From Pseudomonas poae (GTDB lineage Bacteria; Pseudomonadota; Gammaproteobacteria; Pseudomonadales; Pseudomonadaceae): 64,000 nucleotides of DNA. Positions 1-9,740 of the stretch are shown one piece after another. Numbering within the stretch: position 1 is the first letter of the stretch; every line of letters begins with the position of its first letter. A model generated the notes under the pieces. The model was not told where the DNA came from and made no database searches. It saw only the letters and a program-made list of their open reading frames with translations. The position numbers were made by a program, and so were the translations under genes. The stretch is from NCBI GenBank assembly GCA_004000515.1, contig CP034537.1:1798001-1862000 (forward strand), in the 5' to 3' direction.

Positions 1-61
1 TTTATCCCGGCAAGGATAGGCCGTAAGATGCCCCATCACGTGTACGGAAGCTGATTCCCCT

Positions 62-733
62 ATGGCACCACGAGTAAAGACCAGCGAGCGCATTGTGCAA
101 ACCAGCCTGGAGCTTTTTAACCAGCAGGGCGAGCGCAGCGTCAGTACCAACCATATTGCCGCCCATATGGAGATTTCGCCGGGCAACCTGTACTACCACT
201 TCCCCAACAAGCAGGCGATCATCGCTGTGCTGTTTCGCGAATACGAAGCCTTGGTGGACAGTTTTCTGCGCCCGCCCCAGGGCCGCGCCGTGACCGTTGA
301 AGACAAGCGCTTCTACCTGCAAGCCGTGCTGGCGGGCATGTGGCGGTATCGCTTCCTGCACCGCGACCTTGAGCACTTGCTGGAGAGCGACCCGGAGTTG
401 GCCACCGGCTACCGGCGTTTTTCCCAGCGCTGCCTGACCCAAGGCAATGCCATCTACCAGGGGTTTGTCGATGCCGGCATTCTCAACATGGACCCGATAC
501 AAACCGAAGCACTGACCCTCAACGCATGGATCATCCTGACGTCGTGGGTACGGTTTTTGTGCACCACCAATGAAAACTCCGCCCACTTGAGCGCCGAGGC
601 GATCAAGCGCGGGGTGTATCAGGTGCTGGTGCTGGAGGCGGGTTTTGTCACGCCCGAAGCCAAAGATGCGGTGGATGCGTTGTTCAAAGAGTTTTACGTG
701 CCGTTGAATCAGGCGCTGGAAGAAGTGAAGTAG
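62..733 (+). CDS. TetR/AcrR family transcriptional regulator
   Basis: A 223-residue protein with an N-terminal TetR-type helix-turn-helix at about residues 8-55; the segment ISPGNLYYHFPNKQAI is the classic recognition helix and following turn. The rest is a helical ligand-binding and dimerisation domain that I cannot match to a specific ligand. It lies 33 bp before the sulfurtransferase gene on the same strand, so the two may be co-transcribed. It resembles the PhaD-like subgroup in its recognition helix, but the neighbours do not suggest polyhydroxyalkanoate metabolism. Family assignment is firm; target and effector are unknown. Confidence 0.85.
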   Translation: MAPRVKTSERIVQTSLELFNQQGERSVSTNHIAAHMEISPGNLYYHFPNKQAIIAVLFREYEALVDSFLRPPQGRAVTVEDKRFYLQAVLAGMWRYRFLHRDLEHLLESDPELATGYRRFSQRCLTQGNAIYQGFVDAGILNMDPIQTEALTLNAWIILTSWVRFLCTTNENSAHLSAEAIKRGVYQVLVLEAGFVTPEAKDAVDALFKEFYVPLNQALEEVK

Positions 734-766
734 GACCTTTCCCGAATCTATCTACTGGAGTCCGTC

Positions 767-1620
767 ATGCCGCTTGCCCAACTGATCAGCCCCCAGCAAT
801 TGGCCGAGCGCCAGAAGTCGGCAGGGCTGGTGATCCTTGATTGCCGTTTTGCCCTGGAAGACCCGGATTACGGGCGTTGCAGCTACGCCGAAGGGCACAT
901 CGAAGGCGCGCAATACGCCGACCTGGAGCGTCATCTCAGCGGACAAGTGACCAAAGGCGTAACGGGTCGCCATCCATTGCCGGCGGCAGACACCCTGGTT
1001 CAACAACTGCGCGCTTGGGGCATCAACGCCGATACCGATGTGGTGCTGTACGACGACGGCCCCGGCGCATTTGCCGCTCGGGCCTGGTGGTTGTTGGCCT
1101 GGCTGGGTAAGCGTGATGGTGTGTTTATCCTGGATGGTGGGCTCAAAGCGTGGCATTCGGCAGGTTTCCCACTGAGCCTGGATGCACCGGTGATTGAGCC
1201 CGGCACCTTTGCCGGTACACCGGATAATCACCTGCTGCTGGACGCCGAACATCTGCAAAACGCCTGGGCCAACCGGGCCTGACCTTGATCGATGCCCGTG
1301 CCCAAGCGCGTTTTCGTGGCGAAGTGGAGCCGATCGATCCGGTTGCCGGGCATATTCCTGGGGCGCAGTGTGCGGCGTTCAATGAAAACCTGGGCAGTGA
1401 CGGGCGCTTCTTGCCGGCTGAGCAGCTCAAACAGCGTTTTGCTGCTCAACTGCAAGGCCGTTCACCGGATGAACTGGTGGCGTATTGCGGCTCGGGGGTG
1501 ACGGCGTGCCATAACCTGTTTGCCCTGAGTTTGGCGGGTTATCCGTTGGGCAAGTTGTATGCGGGGTCGTGGAGTGAGTGGATCACTGATCCAGCCCGGG
1601 CAATTGCGACTGGCGACTGA
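767..1620 (+). CDS. sseA: Two-domain sulfurtransferase (3-mercaptopyruvate type), frameshifted as sequenced
   Basis: Two rhodanese domains in tandem. The N-terminal one (about residues 1-165) is structural; the C-terminal one carries the active-site loop CGSGVTA, with the catalytic cysteine, in the form typical of 3-mercaptopyruvate sulfurtransferases rather than thiosulfate:cyanide enzymes. The reading frame breaks around 1262-1283: frame 2 stops at 1282 and the rest continues in frame 1 with no loss of homology, so one base is missing. Restored length is about 284 residues, normal for the family. A spaced Shine-Dalgarno-like CTGGAG precedes the ATG. The protein would transfer sulfane sulfur to thiol acceptors in the cytoplasm. 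Substrate preference is inferred from the loop only. Confidence 0.78.
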
Positions 1621-1648
1621 GTCGCCGGGGCTGTAAACCCAATCAAAA

Positions 1649-1734
1649 TGTGGGAGCTGGCTTGCCTGCGATAGCGGTGGGTCAGCTACACATGCATCAA
1701 CTGACAGCCTGCTATCGCAGGCAAGCCAGCTCCA
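1649..1734. repeat. REP doublet (REPIN-like inverted pair), class GGAGCTGGCTTGCC
   Basis: Two copies of a REP sequence (TGTGGGAGCTGGCTTGCCTG at the left, its inverse at the right) flank about 35 bp of unrelated sequence and can fold into a long hairpin. The right copy loses its last bases where it abuts the stop codon of the YheT-type gene. It lies between convergent genes, the usual position of such elements in fluorescent pseudomonads. Confidence 0.9.
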
Positions 1735-1736
1735 CC

Positions 1737-2733
1737 CTAATGGTGTTTATCCAGTAACCATTGGGGAATGCGGCGTTCAAGTAATAGCTGGGGCGCTTGA
1801 GCGTTCCGTCAACGAACCCAACATGCCCGCCCTTGGCCAGCAACTCAAACTCCGTGCAATCCGACAATTCGCCCGCCTCAGGCAAGCTATGGGCAAACAC
1901 AAACGGATCATCCGCCGCCTGGATAATCAGCGTAGGCGTGCGGATTTCACCCAGGTAATACCGGCTCGACGCGCGGCGGTAATAGTCCTCGGCACTGAGA
2001 AAACCATGCAACGGCGCCGTCACCCGCCCATCAAAGTCCCAGAACGTGCGCATCTTCTCCAGCGAACCGAGGGCCTCCAGGGCTTTGAGCCCATCGGCGC
2101 GACCGTCCTGCAGAAAGCGGCTCTGTTTGACTCGGATATACGCCAGCATCTCGCGCATGAAGTGCTTCTGATACACCCGCGAAAAACCTAGCCCGATGCG
2201 GTCCGCGCATTGGTCCAGGCGAAATGGTACCGACACCGCCGCAGCGCCCTGTAGCCCCGAAGCCGTGCCCGTTTCACCCAAGTGCTTGAGCAACACATTG
2301 CCCCCCAGCGAATAGCCCACGGCGTACAACGGCGCCAGTGGCCGCTTGGCACGCAAGTGTGCAATCGCTGCCTCCAGGTCTTCGCTGGCGCCCGAGTGAT
2401 AACTGCGGGCCAGCAGGTTAGGTTCGCCGGAGCAGCCCCGCCAGTTCAGCGCTGCGCTGGCCCAGCCTTGGCTGGCGAGGGCTTTTGCAGGCCGGCCACA
2501 TAGGGTGAGTTGGACGAGCCGGTCAGCCCATGCAGCACCAGCACCAACGGCGCTTGCGCGTCATGGGGGCCGTGCCAGTCGAGGTCAAGGAAGTCGCCAT
2601 CATCCAGCCACAGGCGTTCGCGTTGGCGTTCAATATGGGTAGTAGGTCGCCACAGCGGCCCCCACAGGGTTTGCAGATGGGGGTTGCCGAGGCCAAAGGC
2701 GGGTTTGAATCTATCGAAAGAGGGTGTCATCAA
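1737..2733 (-). CDS. YheT-type alpha/beta hydrolase, frameshifted twice as sequenced
   Basis: The N-terminal part shows FGLGNPHLQTLWG and LVLVLHGLTGSSNSPYVAG (oxyanion-hole region), and the middle has the nucleophile elbow GYSLGGN with the serine. This pattern is that of the YheT/EMB8 hydrolase family; its physiological substrate is not established. Two single-base losses are visible. One is in the T-run at 2483-2486 (minus strand A-run), after which the expected residues resume in the next frame. The other is near 1776-1778, close to the C-terminus, after which the expected ending ERRIPQWLLDKHH and a TAG at 1737-1739 appear. Restored length is about 332 residues, normal for the family. Confidence 0.82.
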
Positions 2734-2743
2734 CGTCTCTGTA

Positions 2744-2846
2744 GTGAGCGGGCTTGCCCCAATCCGCCCAATGGATTATCCAGACAAAACTCAGGCGCCT
2801 GGTTTTGGGGCCGCTTCGCAGCCCAGCGCGGGGCAAGCCCGCTCAC
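2744..2846. repeat. REP doublet, third sequence class (GTGAGCGGGCTTGCCCC)
   Basis: The left arm at 2744-2760 and the right arm at 2830-2846 are inverse copies of GTGAGCGGGCTTGCCCC, separated by about 70 bp that itself contains complementary segments. It occupies the space between the start of the YheT-type gene and the end of rsmD. Its core differs from the two commoner REP classes in this window. Confidence 0.8.
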
Positions 2847-2877
2847 CACAAAAGGTGTCCACCACAGGTTAGGTCGG

Positions 2878-3494
2878 CTAGGCGGCGCTTTCGACCAGCC
2901 GCTGCCACAACGCGTAATACACCCGCCCGGACTTCTGCTCCCGGTGCAAGCGCCAGCCAGCCGGCAAGCCGAGTGTGGACGGTGCGGTCTCGCTTTCAGT
3001 GTAGATCCACGAATCCGGCGCCAGCCATTGGCGCTCTTCCAGCAGGGCGCACACGGTCGGCAGCAGGTTCTGGTTGAACGGTGGGTCGAGGAATACCACG
3101 TCGAATTCGCTGGCCGGCTGGGTTTCCAGGTAGCGCAAGGCGTCAGCGGTCTGGACCTGGCCAGTGGTGCAGCGCAGCGTGCCCAAGTGTTCCTTGAGGC
3201 TTGAAACCGCCACATTGCTGGCGTCCAACGCCTGGCCCAAGGCGGCGCCACGGGACAGTGCCTCCAGGAACAAGGCGCCGCTGCCCGCGAACGGGTCCAG
3301 CACCTTGGCGCCCGCGATATACGGCGCGAGCCAGTTGAACAGGGTTTCACGCACACGGTCCGGCGTCGGGCGCAGGCCCACCACGTCGGGGAAGCTCAGC
3401 TTGCGGCTGCGCCATTCGCCGCCAATGATGCGAAGTTGGCCCACACCGTTATGCACGTTGTGGACAGGTTTTTTGGGCGAGATGAACTGGCCAT
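2878..3494 (-). CDS. rsmD: 16S rRNA (guanine-966-N2)-methyltransferase RsmD, frameshifted near start
   Basis: SAM-dependent methyltransferase that modifies G966 of 16S rRNA. Visible motifs are the SAM-binding VLDPFAGSGALFLEA and the catalytic DPPF motif in VVFLDPPFNQN. The best start is the ATG whose A overlaps the TAA of the upstream peptidase gene (TAATG at 3492-3496), giving the N-terminus MASSSRPKKPVHN. This start needs one more A in the six-base run at 3471-3476; without it the frame runs open into the upstream gene. Restored length is about 205 residues, normal for RsmD. The TAATG arrangement suggests translational coupling to the peptidase genes. Confidence 0.88.
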
Positions 3495-4984
3495 TAATGC
3501 TCCGGAACCCCGAGCGGCTGCTCGGCAGGTTTATCAGTGGGGGGCGGTAGTGGCTTTTGCGCAATCGTCGGGCCGGCGGTCACGATGACCATTTTGTCGG
3601 CGCTCAAGTGTTTGTTCATTGCAGCCTTGACCTGCTCTACGGTCAGGGCCTGGGATTGTTTCATGAAATCCTCAAGATAGCTCAGCGGCAGGTTGTAGAA
3701 ACCCATTGCCCCCAGCTGTCCGACGATATCGGCGTTGCTGGCGGTAGACAGTGGGAAGCTGCCTGCCAGCTCACGCTTGGCGTCATCCAGTTCCTTTTGA
3801 GTCGGGCCGGTCTTGAGGTAGTCGGCCAGCACGTCCTCCACCAGGCGCAGAGTGCCGCCGCTCATTTCGGCGCGGGTCTGCAGGTTGATCATGAACGGGC
3901 CACGTACCTGCATCGGTGAGAAACCGGAGTACACGCCGTAGGTCAGGCCGCGCTTCTCACGCACCTCGCTCATCAAGCGGGTGCCGAAACCACCGCCGCC
4001 GAGGATCTGGTTACCCAGCGACAACGCTGCGTAGTCCGGGTCGGCACGGTCGATGCCCAGTTGCGCGAACAGCAAGTGCGTCTGCTTGGACGGGAACTCG
4101 ATATGGCTCAAGCCGGCCTTGGGTTCGGTCGGTTGGGCGATCTTCGCCAAGGCGGGTCCTTTGGGCAGCGAGGCCGACACCTTGGCCGTCATGGCCTCGG
4201 CTTCGGCGCGGGTGAGGTCGCCTACCACGGCAATCACTGCGTTACCCGCGGCGTAAGCCTTGGCGTGGAACGCCTGCAACTGTGCCAGGGTAATCTTCGG
4301 AACGCTCTGGGGCGTGCCTTCGCTCGGGTGAGCGTAAGGGTGGTCGCCATACAGGCGCTTGAACAGCTCAAGGCTGGCCAGCTTGGCCGGGTTCTGCTTC
4401 TGGTATTCGAAACCGGCGAGGATCTGGTTCTTGATCCGGGCCAGCGAGTCGGCCGGGAAGGTCGGCTTGCCGATCACCTGATCAAACAGCGTCAGGGCCG
4501 CGTCGCGTTTATCGCTCTCGCTCAAGCTGCGCAGGGATACCAGCGCCATGTCGCGGTAGGCGCCATTGCCAAAGTCCGCGCCCAGGCCTTCGAAGTCGCG
4601 GGCGATCTGGCTCACATCCTTGCCCGGCACGCCTTCGTTGAGCATGGCGTTGGTCATCAGCGCCAGGCCCGGTACGTCGCCGTCCTGACTGCTGCCGGCG
4701 GCGAACAGGATGCGCATGTCGAACATCGGCAGCTCGTGGGCTTCGACGAACAGTACCTTAGCGCCTTCGGCGGTGGTCCAGGTTTGCACGTCGAGCTTGC
4801 GGTTGGTCGGCGCCTTGCCGTCCAGCTCCGCCAGCGACTGCAGCTTGTTGGCCGATTGAGCTTTTTCCAGCGCCGGGCTGGCCACGGATTCGCTCGGGCG
4901 CAGGAAATACACGGCGCTCGCCGCGATCAAGGTGACAACGATCAGGCCGGGGAAGATCAGGCGGCTGCTTTTGCGATCACTCAT
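3494..4984 (-). CDS. M16 (pitrilysin) family protein, non-catalytic subunit
   Basis: About 496 residues from the ATG at 4984, which overlaps the stop of the upstream M16 gene by 8 bp. The N-terminus has one hydrophobic segment (LIFPGLIVVTLIAASAVYFL, about residues 9-28) that should anchor it to the inner membrane facing the periplasm. Two M16 domains follow, including the R/Y-rich C-terminal segment SEVREKRGLTYGVYSGFSP. The zinc-binding HxxEH motif is absent, so this is probably the inactive partner of a heterodimer with the product of the next gene upstream. Pairs of one active and one inactive M16 protein are well known in gammaproteobacteria. Substrate unknown. Confidence 0.85.
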   Translation of the reverse strand: MSDRKSSRLIFPGLIVVTLIAASAVYFLRPSESVASPALEKAQSANKLQSLAELDGKAPTNRKLDVQTWTTAEGAKVLFVEAHELPMFDMRILFAAGSSQDGDVPGLALMTNAMLNEGVPGKDVSQIARDFEGLGADFGNGAYRDMALVSLRSLSESDKRDAALTLFDQVIGKPTFPADSLARIKNQILAGFEYQKQNPAKLASLELFKRLYGDHPYAHPSEGTPQSVPKITLAQLQAFHAKAYAAGNAVIAVVGDLTRAEAEAMTAKVSASLPKGPALAKIAQPTEPKAGLSHIEFPSKQTHLLFAQLGIDRADPDYAALSLGNQILGGGGFGTRLMSEVREKRGLTYGVYSGFSPMQVRGPFMINLQTRAEMSGGTLRLVEDVLADYLKTGPTQKELDDAKRELAGSFPLSTASNADIVGQLGAMGFYNLPLSYLEDFMKQSQALTVEQVKAAMNKHLSADKMVIVTAGPTIAQKPLPPPTDKPAEQPLGVPEH

Positions 4985-6332
4985 GAGCGGTCTCCTGAGG
5001 CAGAACATGGGCGACGCTGAGACGTTCGCGGGTGAAATAGGTGCGCGCAGCTTTCTGGATATCTTCTGGGGTCACGCTTTGCAGGTCGGCAAGCTCCGTG
5101 TCCATCAGTTTCCATGACAGGCCAACGGTTTCCAGCGAGCCGATGGCCGTGGCTTGGCTGGTGATGGAGTCACGCTGGTAGACCAGGCCGGCAATGACCT
5201 GGGCGCGGATGCGTTCCAGTTCTGCGGCGGTCGGTGGCTTGGCTTTCAGTTCATCCAGCAGGCGCCACAGGCCGGCTTCGGCTTGGGCGATGGTCTTTTT
5301 CTTCTGCTGGTTCGGCGTGGCCGAAAGGGTGAACAGGCTGTCGCCACGTGTATAGGCGTCGTAGCTGGTGGAGGCGGCGGAGACCAACTCTTCACCGCGC
5401 TCCAGTTGCTCGGAGATGCGCGCACTGTAGCCGCCGTCCAACAGGGCCGAGATCAGGCGCAGGGCCTGGACCGAGCGCTTGTCTTCGGCAGTGGCCAGGC
5501 CGGGCACGTTGAAACCGAGTATCACGCTGGGCAGCTGGGTCTGCACTTTCATGGTCAGCAGGCGTTCGCCAGGCTCGGCCAGTTCCATTGGGATCTTGGC
5601 GGGCGGCACGTCACGCTTGGGAATCGGGCCGAAATACCGCTGGGCCAGGGTTTTGACTTCATCTGGAGTGACATCGCCGACCACCACCAGCGTGGCGTTG
5701 TTCGGCACATACCAGGATTGGTACCAGTGGCGCAGCTCTTCGACTTTCATGCGGTCCAGGTCGGCCATCCAGCCGATGGTCGGCGTGTGGTAGCCGCTGG
5801 CGGGGTAGGCCATGGCCTTGAAGCGCTCGTAGGCCTTGGACATCGGATTGTCGTCAGTGCGCAGACGGCGCTCTTCCTTGATCACCTCGATTTCACGGCT
5901 GAACTCGTCGGCGGGCAGGCGCAGGCTGGCCATGCGGTCGGCTTCCAGTTCGAAGGCCACGCCCAGGCGGTCACGGGCCAGCACTTGGTAGTAGGCGGTG
6001 TAATCGTCGCTGGTGAAGGCGTTTTCTTCGGCGCCCAGGTCGCGCAGGATCAGCGAGGCTTCGCCGGGGCCGACCTTGGCGCTGCCCTTGAACATCATGT
6101 GTTCCAGTGCGTGAGACAAACCGGTCTGGCCCGGGGTTTCGTAGCTCGAACCGACCTTGTACCAGACCTGGGAAACCACCACCGGCGCGCGATGGTCTTC
6201 GCGCACGACCACCTTCAGGCCGTTATCCAGGGTGAATTCATGGGTGGGTTGTGGATCGGCAGCCAAGGCTGAAAGAGGCAGACAAACTGTGCTGAACAGC
6301 AGGCCTGCGGCGTGGCGGGCTAGAGCATTCAT
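4977..6332 (-). CDS. M16 (pitrilysin) family zinc metallopeptidase, catalytic subunit
   Basis: 451 residues with a signal peptide (MNALARHAAGLLFSTVCLPL, cleavage near SALAA). The inverted zinc motif HALEHMMFKGS gives HxxEH, with the downstream glutamate region EEENAFTSDDYTAYY-like in the expected place. The C-terminal M16 domain carries SARISEQLERGEELV. The gene is intact, and its stop overlaps the start of the inactive partner, so the two are probably co-translated. It is divergently oriented to ftsY with a 232 bp gap. Likely a periplasmic or membrane-associated peptidase; substrate unknown. Confidence 0.9.
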   Translation of the reverse strand: MNALARHAAGLLFSTVCLPLSALAADPQPTHEFTLDNGLKVVVREDHRAPVVVSQVWYKVGSSYETPGQTGLSHALEHMMFKGSAKVGPGEASLILRDLGAEENAFTSDDYTAYYQVLARDRLGVAFELEADRMASLRLPADEFSREIEVIKEERRLRTDDNPMSKAYERFKAMAYPASGYHTPTIGWMADLDRMKVEELRHWYQSWYVPNNATLVVVGDVTPDEVKTLAQRYFGPIPKRDVPPAKIPMELAEPGERLLTMKVQTQLPSVILGFNVPGLATAEDKRSVQALRLISALLDGGYSARISEQLERGEELVSAASTSYDAYTRGDSLFTLSATPNQQKKKTIAQAEAGLWRLLDELKAKPPTAAELERIRAQVIAGLVYQRDSITSQATAIGSLETVGLSWKLMDTELADLQSVTPEDIQKAARTYFTRERLSVAHVLPQETAHE

Positions 6333-6564
6333 TCGTTTTTAAACCTGTTGGGCTGCCCGCTTGGTCTTAGCGTCTGCGGGCGAGGAGGTGCTAGGATACT
6401 GATCCGACTTAGTGACGGCCACTGCGGCTGTCCTGTTAAGGCCCAATTTAGGCCTTACAAAATGTTGCGCATGAACGAGCTGGCTAAAAAACAGTCTGTT
6501 ACGCATCGAATTTTATTTACCGACGCGCCCCCCTGGCGCGTCGCTACCTGAGATAGCCGTCTCC

Positions 6565-7926
6565 ATGTTTGGTTCCAACGACGACAAGAAGACCCCAGCC
6601 ACGGCTGGCGAGAAAAAAGGCCTGTTCGGATGGCTGCGCAAAAGCCGCAGGAAACCGTCGACGAACAACCACAGGTTCAGCCTGAGCCGACCCCAGCCCC
6701 TATAGTAGAAGCCGAACCGGTTGCTGAAGCCCCAGCGCCCGTGGTGTTGCCGATGGCTGAGCCGGTGTTGCAGCCAGTCGTAGAGGCTGTACCCGAGCCA
6801 GAACCAGAGCCGGAGCACAAACCGTGGCTGGAACTGCCGGTGGCCGAAGAGCCCGTGGCATTGGTCGAAGACGTGCAGGCTGAGCACATCACGCCGCCGA
6901 TTCCCGCCGTGGTTGAGCCGGCGCCGGTCGTTGCCGAAGCACCTTTGCCTGCGGTAATCGAGCCTGCGCCAGTGGCTGCAGCTGTCGAAGCGAGCAAGAC
7001 CGGCTTCTTCGCCCGACTAAAGCAAGGCCTGAGCAAGACCAGCGCCAGCATCGGCGAAGGCATGGCCAGCCTGTTCCTCGGCAAAAAAGTCATCGATGAC
7101 GAGTTGCTGGAAGACATCGAAACCCGTCTGCTCACCGCCGACGTGGGCGTCGAAGCCACCGCTGTGATCATCCAGAGCCTGACCCAGAAGGTCGCGCGCA
7201 AGCAGCTGACCGACGCCGACGCCCTCTACAAATCCCCTGCAGGCCGAGCTGGCCGCCATGCTCAAACCGGTGGAAGCGCCGCTGGTGATCACCCCGAACA
7301 AGCCGTTCGTGATCCTGGTGGTCGGCGTCAACGGTGCCGGCAAGACCACCACCATCGGCAAGCTAGCCAAGAAGCTGCAGTCCGAAGGCAAGAAGGTCAT
7401 GCTGGCCGCCGGCGACACCTTCCGTGCCGCAGCTGTTGAGCAACTGCAAGTCTGGGGCGAGCGCAACAAGATCCCGGTTATCGCCCAGCACACCGGCGCC
7501 GACTCGGCCTCGGTGATCTTCGACGCCGTGCAAGCTGCCAAGGCGCGCAACATCGACGTGCTGATCGCCGATACCGCTGGTCGCCTGCACACCAAAGACA
7601 ATTTGATGGAAGAGCTGAAGAAAGTGCGCCGCGTGATCGGCAAGCTCGACGCAGACGCCCCGCACGAAGTGCTGCTGGTGCTCGACGCCGGTACCGGCCA
7701 GAACGCCATCAGCCAGGCCAAACAATTCAACCAGACGGTACAACTGACTGGTCTGGCATTGACTAAGCTCGACGGCACGGCCAAGGGCGGCGTGATCTTC
7801 GCTTTGGCCAAACAGTTCGGGTTGCCGATTCGTTATATCGGTGTCGGTGAAGGCATCGACGACCTGCGCACCTTTGAGGCAGAACCCTTTGTACAGGCGC
7901 TGTTTGCCGAGCGGGAGCGTTCATGA
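6565..7926 (+). CDS. ftsY: Signal recognition particle receptor FtsY, frameshifted twice as sequenced
   Basis: SRP receptor GTPase that delivers ribosome-nascent chain complexes to the inner-membrane translocon. It starts [11 protein letters not shown] at 6565. A Glu/Pro/Val-rich acidic A domain (about residues 30-150) precedes the helical N domain and the G domain. The G domain shows [15 protein letters not shown] (P-loop, near residue 254), DTAGR and TKLDG. One A is missing from the run at 6640-6643 and one extra C is present at 7233-7236; correcting both gives about 453 residues. As FtsY is essential, these breaks are almost certainly sequence errors. The stop overlaps the ftsE start (ATGA). 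Confidence 0.95.
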
Positions 7927-8593
7927 TTCGATTCGAACAGGTCGGTAAACGCTATGCCAACGGGCATGTGGGCTTGCATGAGCTGAGCTTTCGAGTACGC
8001 CGGGGCGAGTTCTTGTTTGTAACGGGCCACTCCGGTGCTGGCAAAGTACCTTGTTGCGCCTGCTGCTGGCCATGGAACGCCCAACCACTGGCAAACTGCT
8101 GCTGGCGGGCCAAGACCTGGCCACCATCAGCAATGCGCAAATCCCGTACCTGCGCCGCCAGATCGGCGTGGTGTTCCAGAATCACCAGTTGTTGTTCGAT
8201 CGCACGGTGTTCAACAACATTGCCCTGCCACTGCAGATTCTCGGGCTTTCCAAGGCCGAGATCGTCAAACGCGTGGATTCGGCCCTCGAGCGCGTGGCGC
8301 TGTCGGATAAAACCGATCTTTACCCCGGCGACCTGTCCACCGGCCAGCAACAGCGTGTGGGCATCGCTCGCGCCATCGTCCACCGCCCGGCCCTGCTGCT
8401 GGCGGACGAACCCACCGGTAACCTTGACCCGCGTTTGGCGGCCGAGATCATGGGGGTGTTCGAAGACATCAACCGTCTGGGTACCAGCGTATTGATCGCC
8501 AGTCACGACCTGGCGCTGATCGCCCGCATGCGCCACCGCATGCTGACCCTGCAACGCGGCCGTCTGATCGGTGACGGGGAGGCCGGCGTATGA
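7923..8593 (+). CDS. ftsE: Cell division ATP-binding protein FtsE, frameshifted as sequenced
   Basis: ABC-type ATPase that with FtsX controls septal peptidoglycan hydrolases. The Walker A region reads GHSGAGK and is then broken: the three A bases at 8043-8045 should be four, after which [14 protein letters not shown] would follow. Downstream are the signature [14 protein letters not shown], Walker [15 protein letters not shown] and the switch histidine in IASHDLALI. Restored length is 223 residues, typical of FtsE. The start overlaps ftsY by 4 bp and the stop overlaps ftsX by 4 bp, so the three genes form a tightly coupled operon. Confidence 0.95.
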
Positions 8594-9614
8594 GTGCAAC
8601 ACGCAGCCCTAAAGTTTCCGAGCGCGTGGCGCCGAAAGCCGCCGACCCACAACCGGAGAAGAAAAACACGACCACGATGACGACGGCCCGGACTTCGGCA
8701 CGCTGCTGCGCGCCTGGATCGAAAGCCATCGCGCCAGCCTGCTGGACAGCCTGCGCCGCCTGGGCAAGCAGCCTATCGGCAGCTTCTTCACCTGCCTGGT
8801 GATGGCCGTGGCCCTGAGCCTGCCGATGGGTTTGTCGCTGCTGCTCAATAACGTAGAGCGCCTGGGCGGCTCCTGGCAGCGCGCGGCGCAGATTTCCCTG
8901 TACCTGAACATTGACGCCAGCGCCAAGGACGGTGAGTCCCTGCGTGATGACATCAAGAACTTGCCGGGCGTGGCCGATGCCGAGTACATCAGCCGCGACC
9001 AGGCGCTTGAAGAGTTCCAGCAACAATCCGGCTTGGGCGAGGCGCTCAAGGAGCTGCCGCAGAACCCGCTGCCGGGCGTGGTGCTGGTGACCCCGAACGA
9101 AGTCGACAAGCCCGCGCTGGAAGCCCTGCGACAAAAACTCGCAGAGATGCCCAAGGTGCAACAGGCTCAGCTTGATCTAGTCTGGGTGGAGCGCCTGGCG
9201 GCGATCCTCAAGCTGGGTGACCGCTTTGTGTTCGGCCTGACGGTGCTGTTGGTGTCTGCATTACTTTTGGTGATAGGTAATACCATTCGTCTTCATATTG
9301 AAAACCGTCGCACCGAGATAGAAGTGATTAAACTGGTCGGCGGCACGGACAGCTATGTGCGTCGTCCTTTTCTGTACATGGGCGCGCTTTATGGCTTTGG
9401 CGCCGGGATTTTGTCCTGGGGCGTGCTGGCGTTTGGCCTTGACTGGCTGAACGATGCGGTAATCGGGCTGGCCGGTTTGTACGGCAGTGATTTTGCCTTG
9501 GCCGGCGTGCCCGTAGCCGATGGTCTGAGCCTCTTGCTTGGCGCTGTATTGTTGGGGTATATCGGTGCTTGGATTGCGGTCGCTCGTCATTTACGTGAGT
9601 TGGCACCGAAGTAG
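8590..9614 (+). CDS. ftsX: Cell division protein FtsX, frameshifted as sequenced
   Basis: Integral membrane partner of FtsE, with a short basic/hydrophilic N-terminus and a first membrane helix near residues 65-85. A periplasmic domain (about residues 90-215, containing ADAEYISRDQALEEF) is followed by three further membrane helices. The frame breaks in the A-run at 8662-8666, where one A is missing after the codons for PQPEKK. Restored length is about 341 residues. The ATG overlaps the ftsE stop. FtsEX acts at the septum, coupling ATP hydrolysis to cell-wall cleavage. Confidence 0.93.
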
Positions 9615-9665
9615 TTAATGTCAGATTAATGTGGTTTCGTTTGTATTGACCGTATTGGTGGTTTA

Positions 9666-9687
9666 GGGAACCTTTCCTACGGTTCCC
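9666..9687 (+). other. Hairpin in the ftsX-rpoH gap
   Basis: GGGAACC (9666-9672) and GGTTCCC (9681-9687) form a 7 bp perfect stem with an 8-base loop, followed only by a weak T-containing stretch. It may terminate ftsX transcription partially or be part of the rpoH promoter or leader. The rpoH ATG is 54 bp further on. Confidence 0.45.
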
Positions 9688-9740
9688 GGTCAATTTTCGC
9701 AGTGCTTCACTGCACGAGTTATGTAAGTCGGAGGTTTCGT

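Noticed and set aside
12..586. A long open frame on the minus strand opposite the TetR gene
   Set aside because: It lies wholly over the TetR gene, has no recognisable domain and fits the many antisense open frames expected in high-GC DNA.
4061..5020. A 319-codon open frame on the plus strand within the M16 peptidase gene
   Set aside because: It is antisense to a well supported gene and has low-complexity Gly/Gln/Arg composition without a known motif.
5154..6272. A 372-codon plus-strand open frame opposite the catalytic M16 gene
   Set aside because: Antisense shadow; the minus-strand protein has a signal peptide and HxxEH zinc motif.
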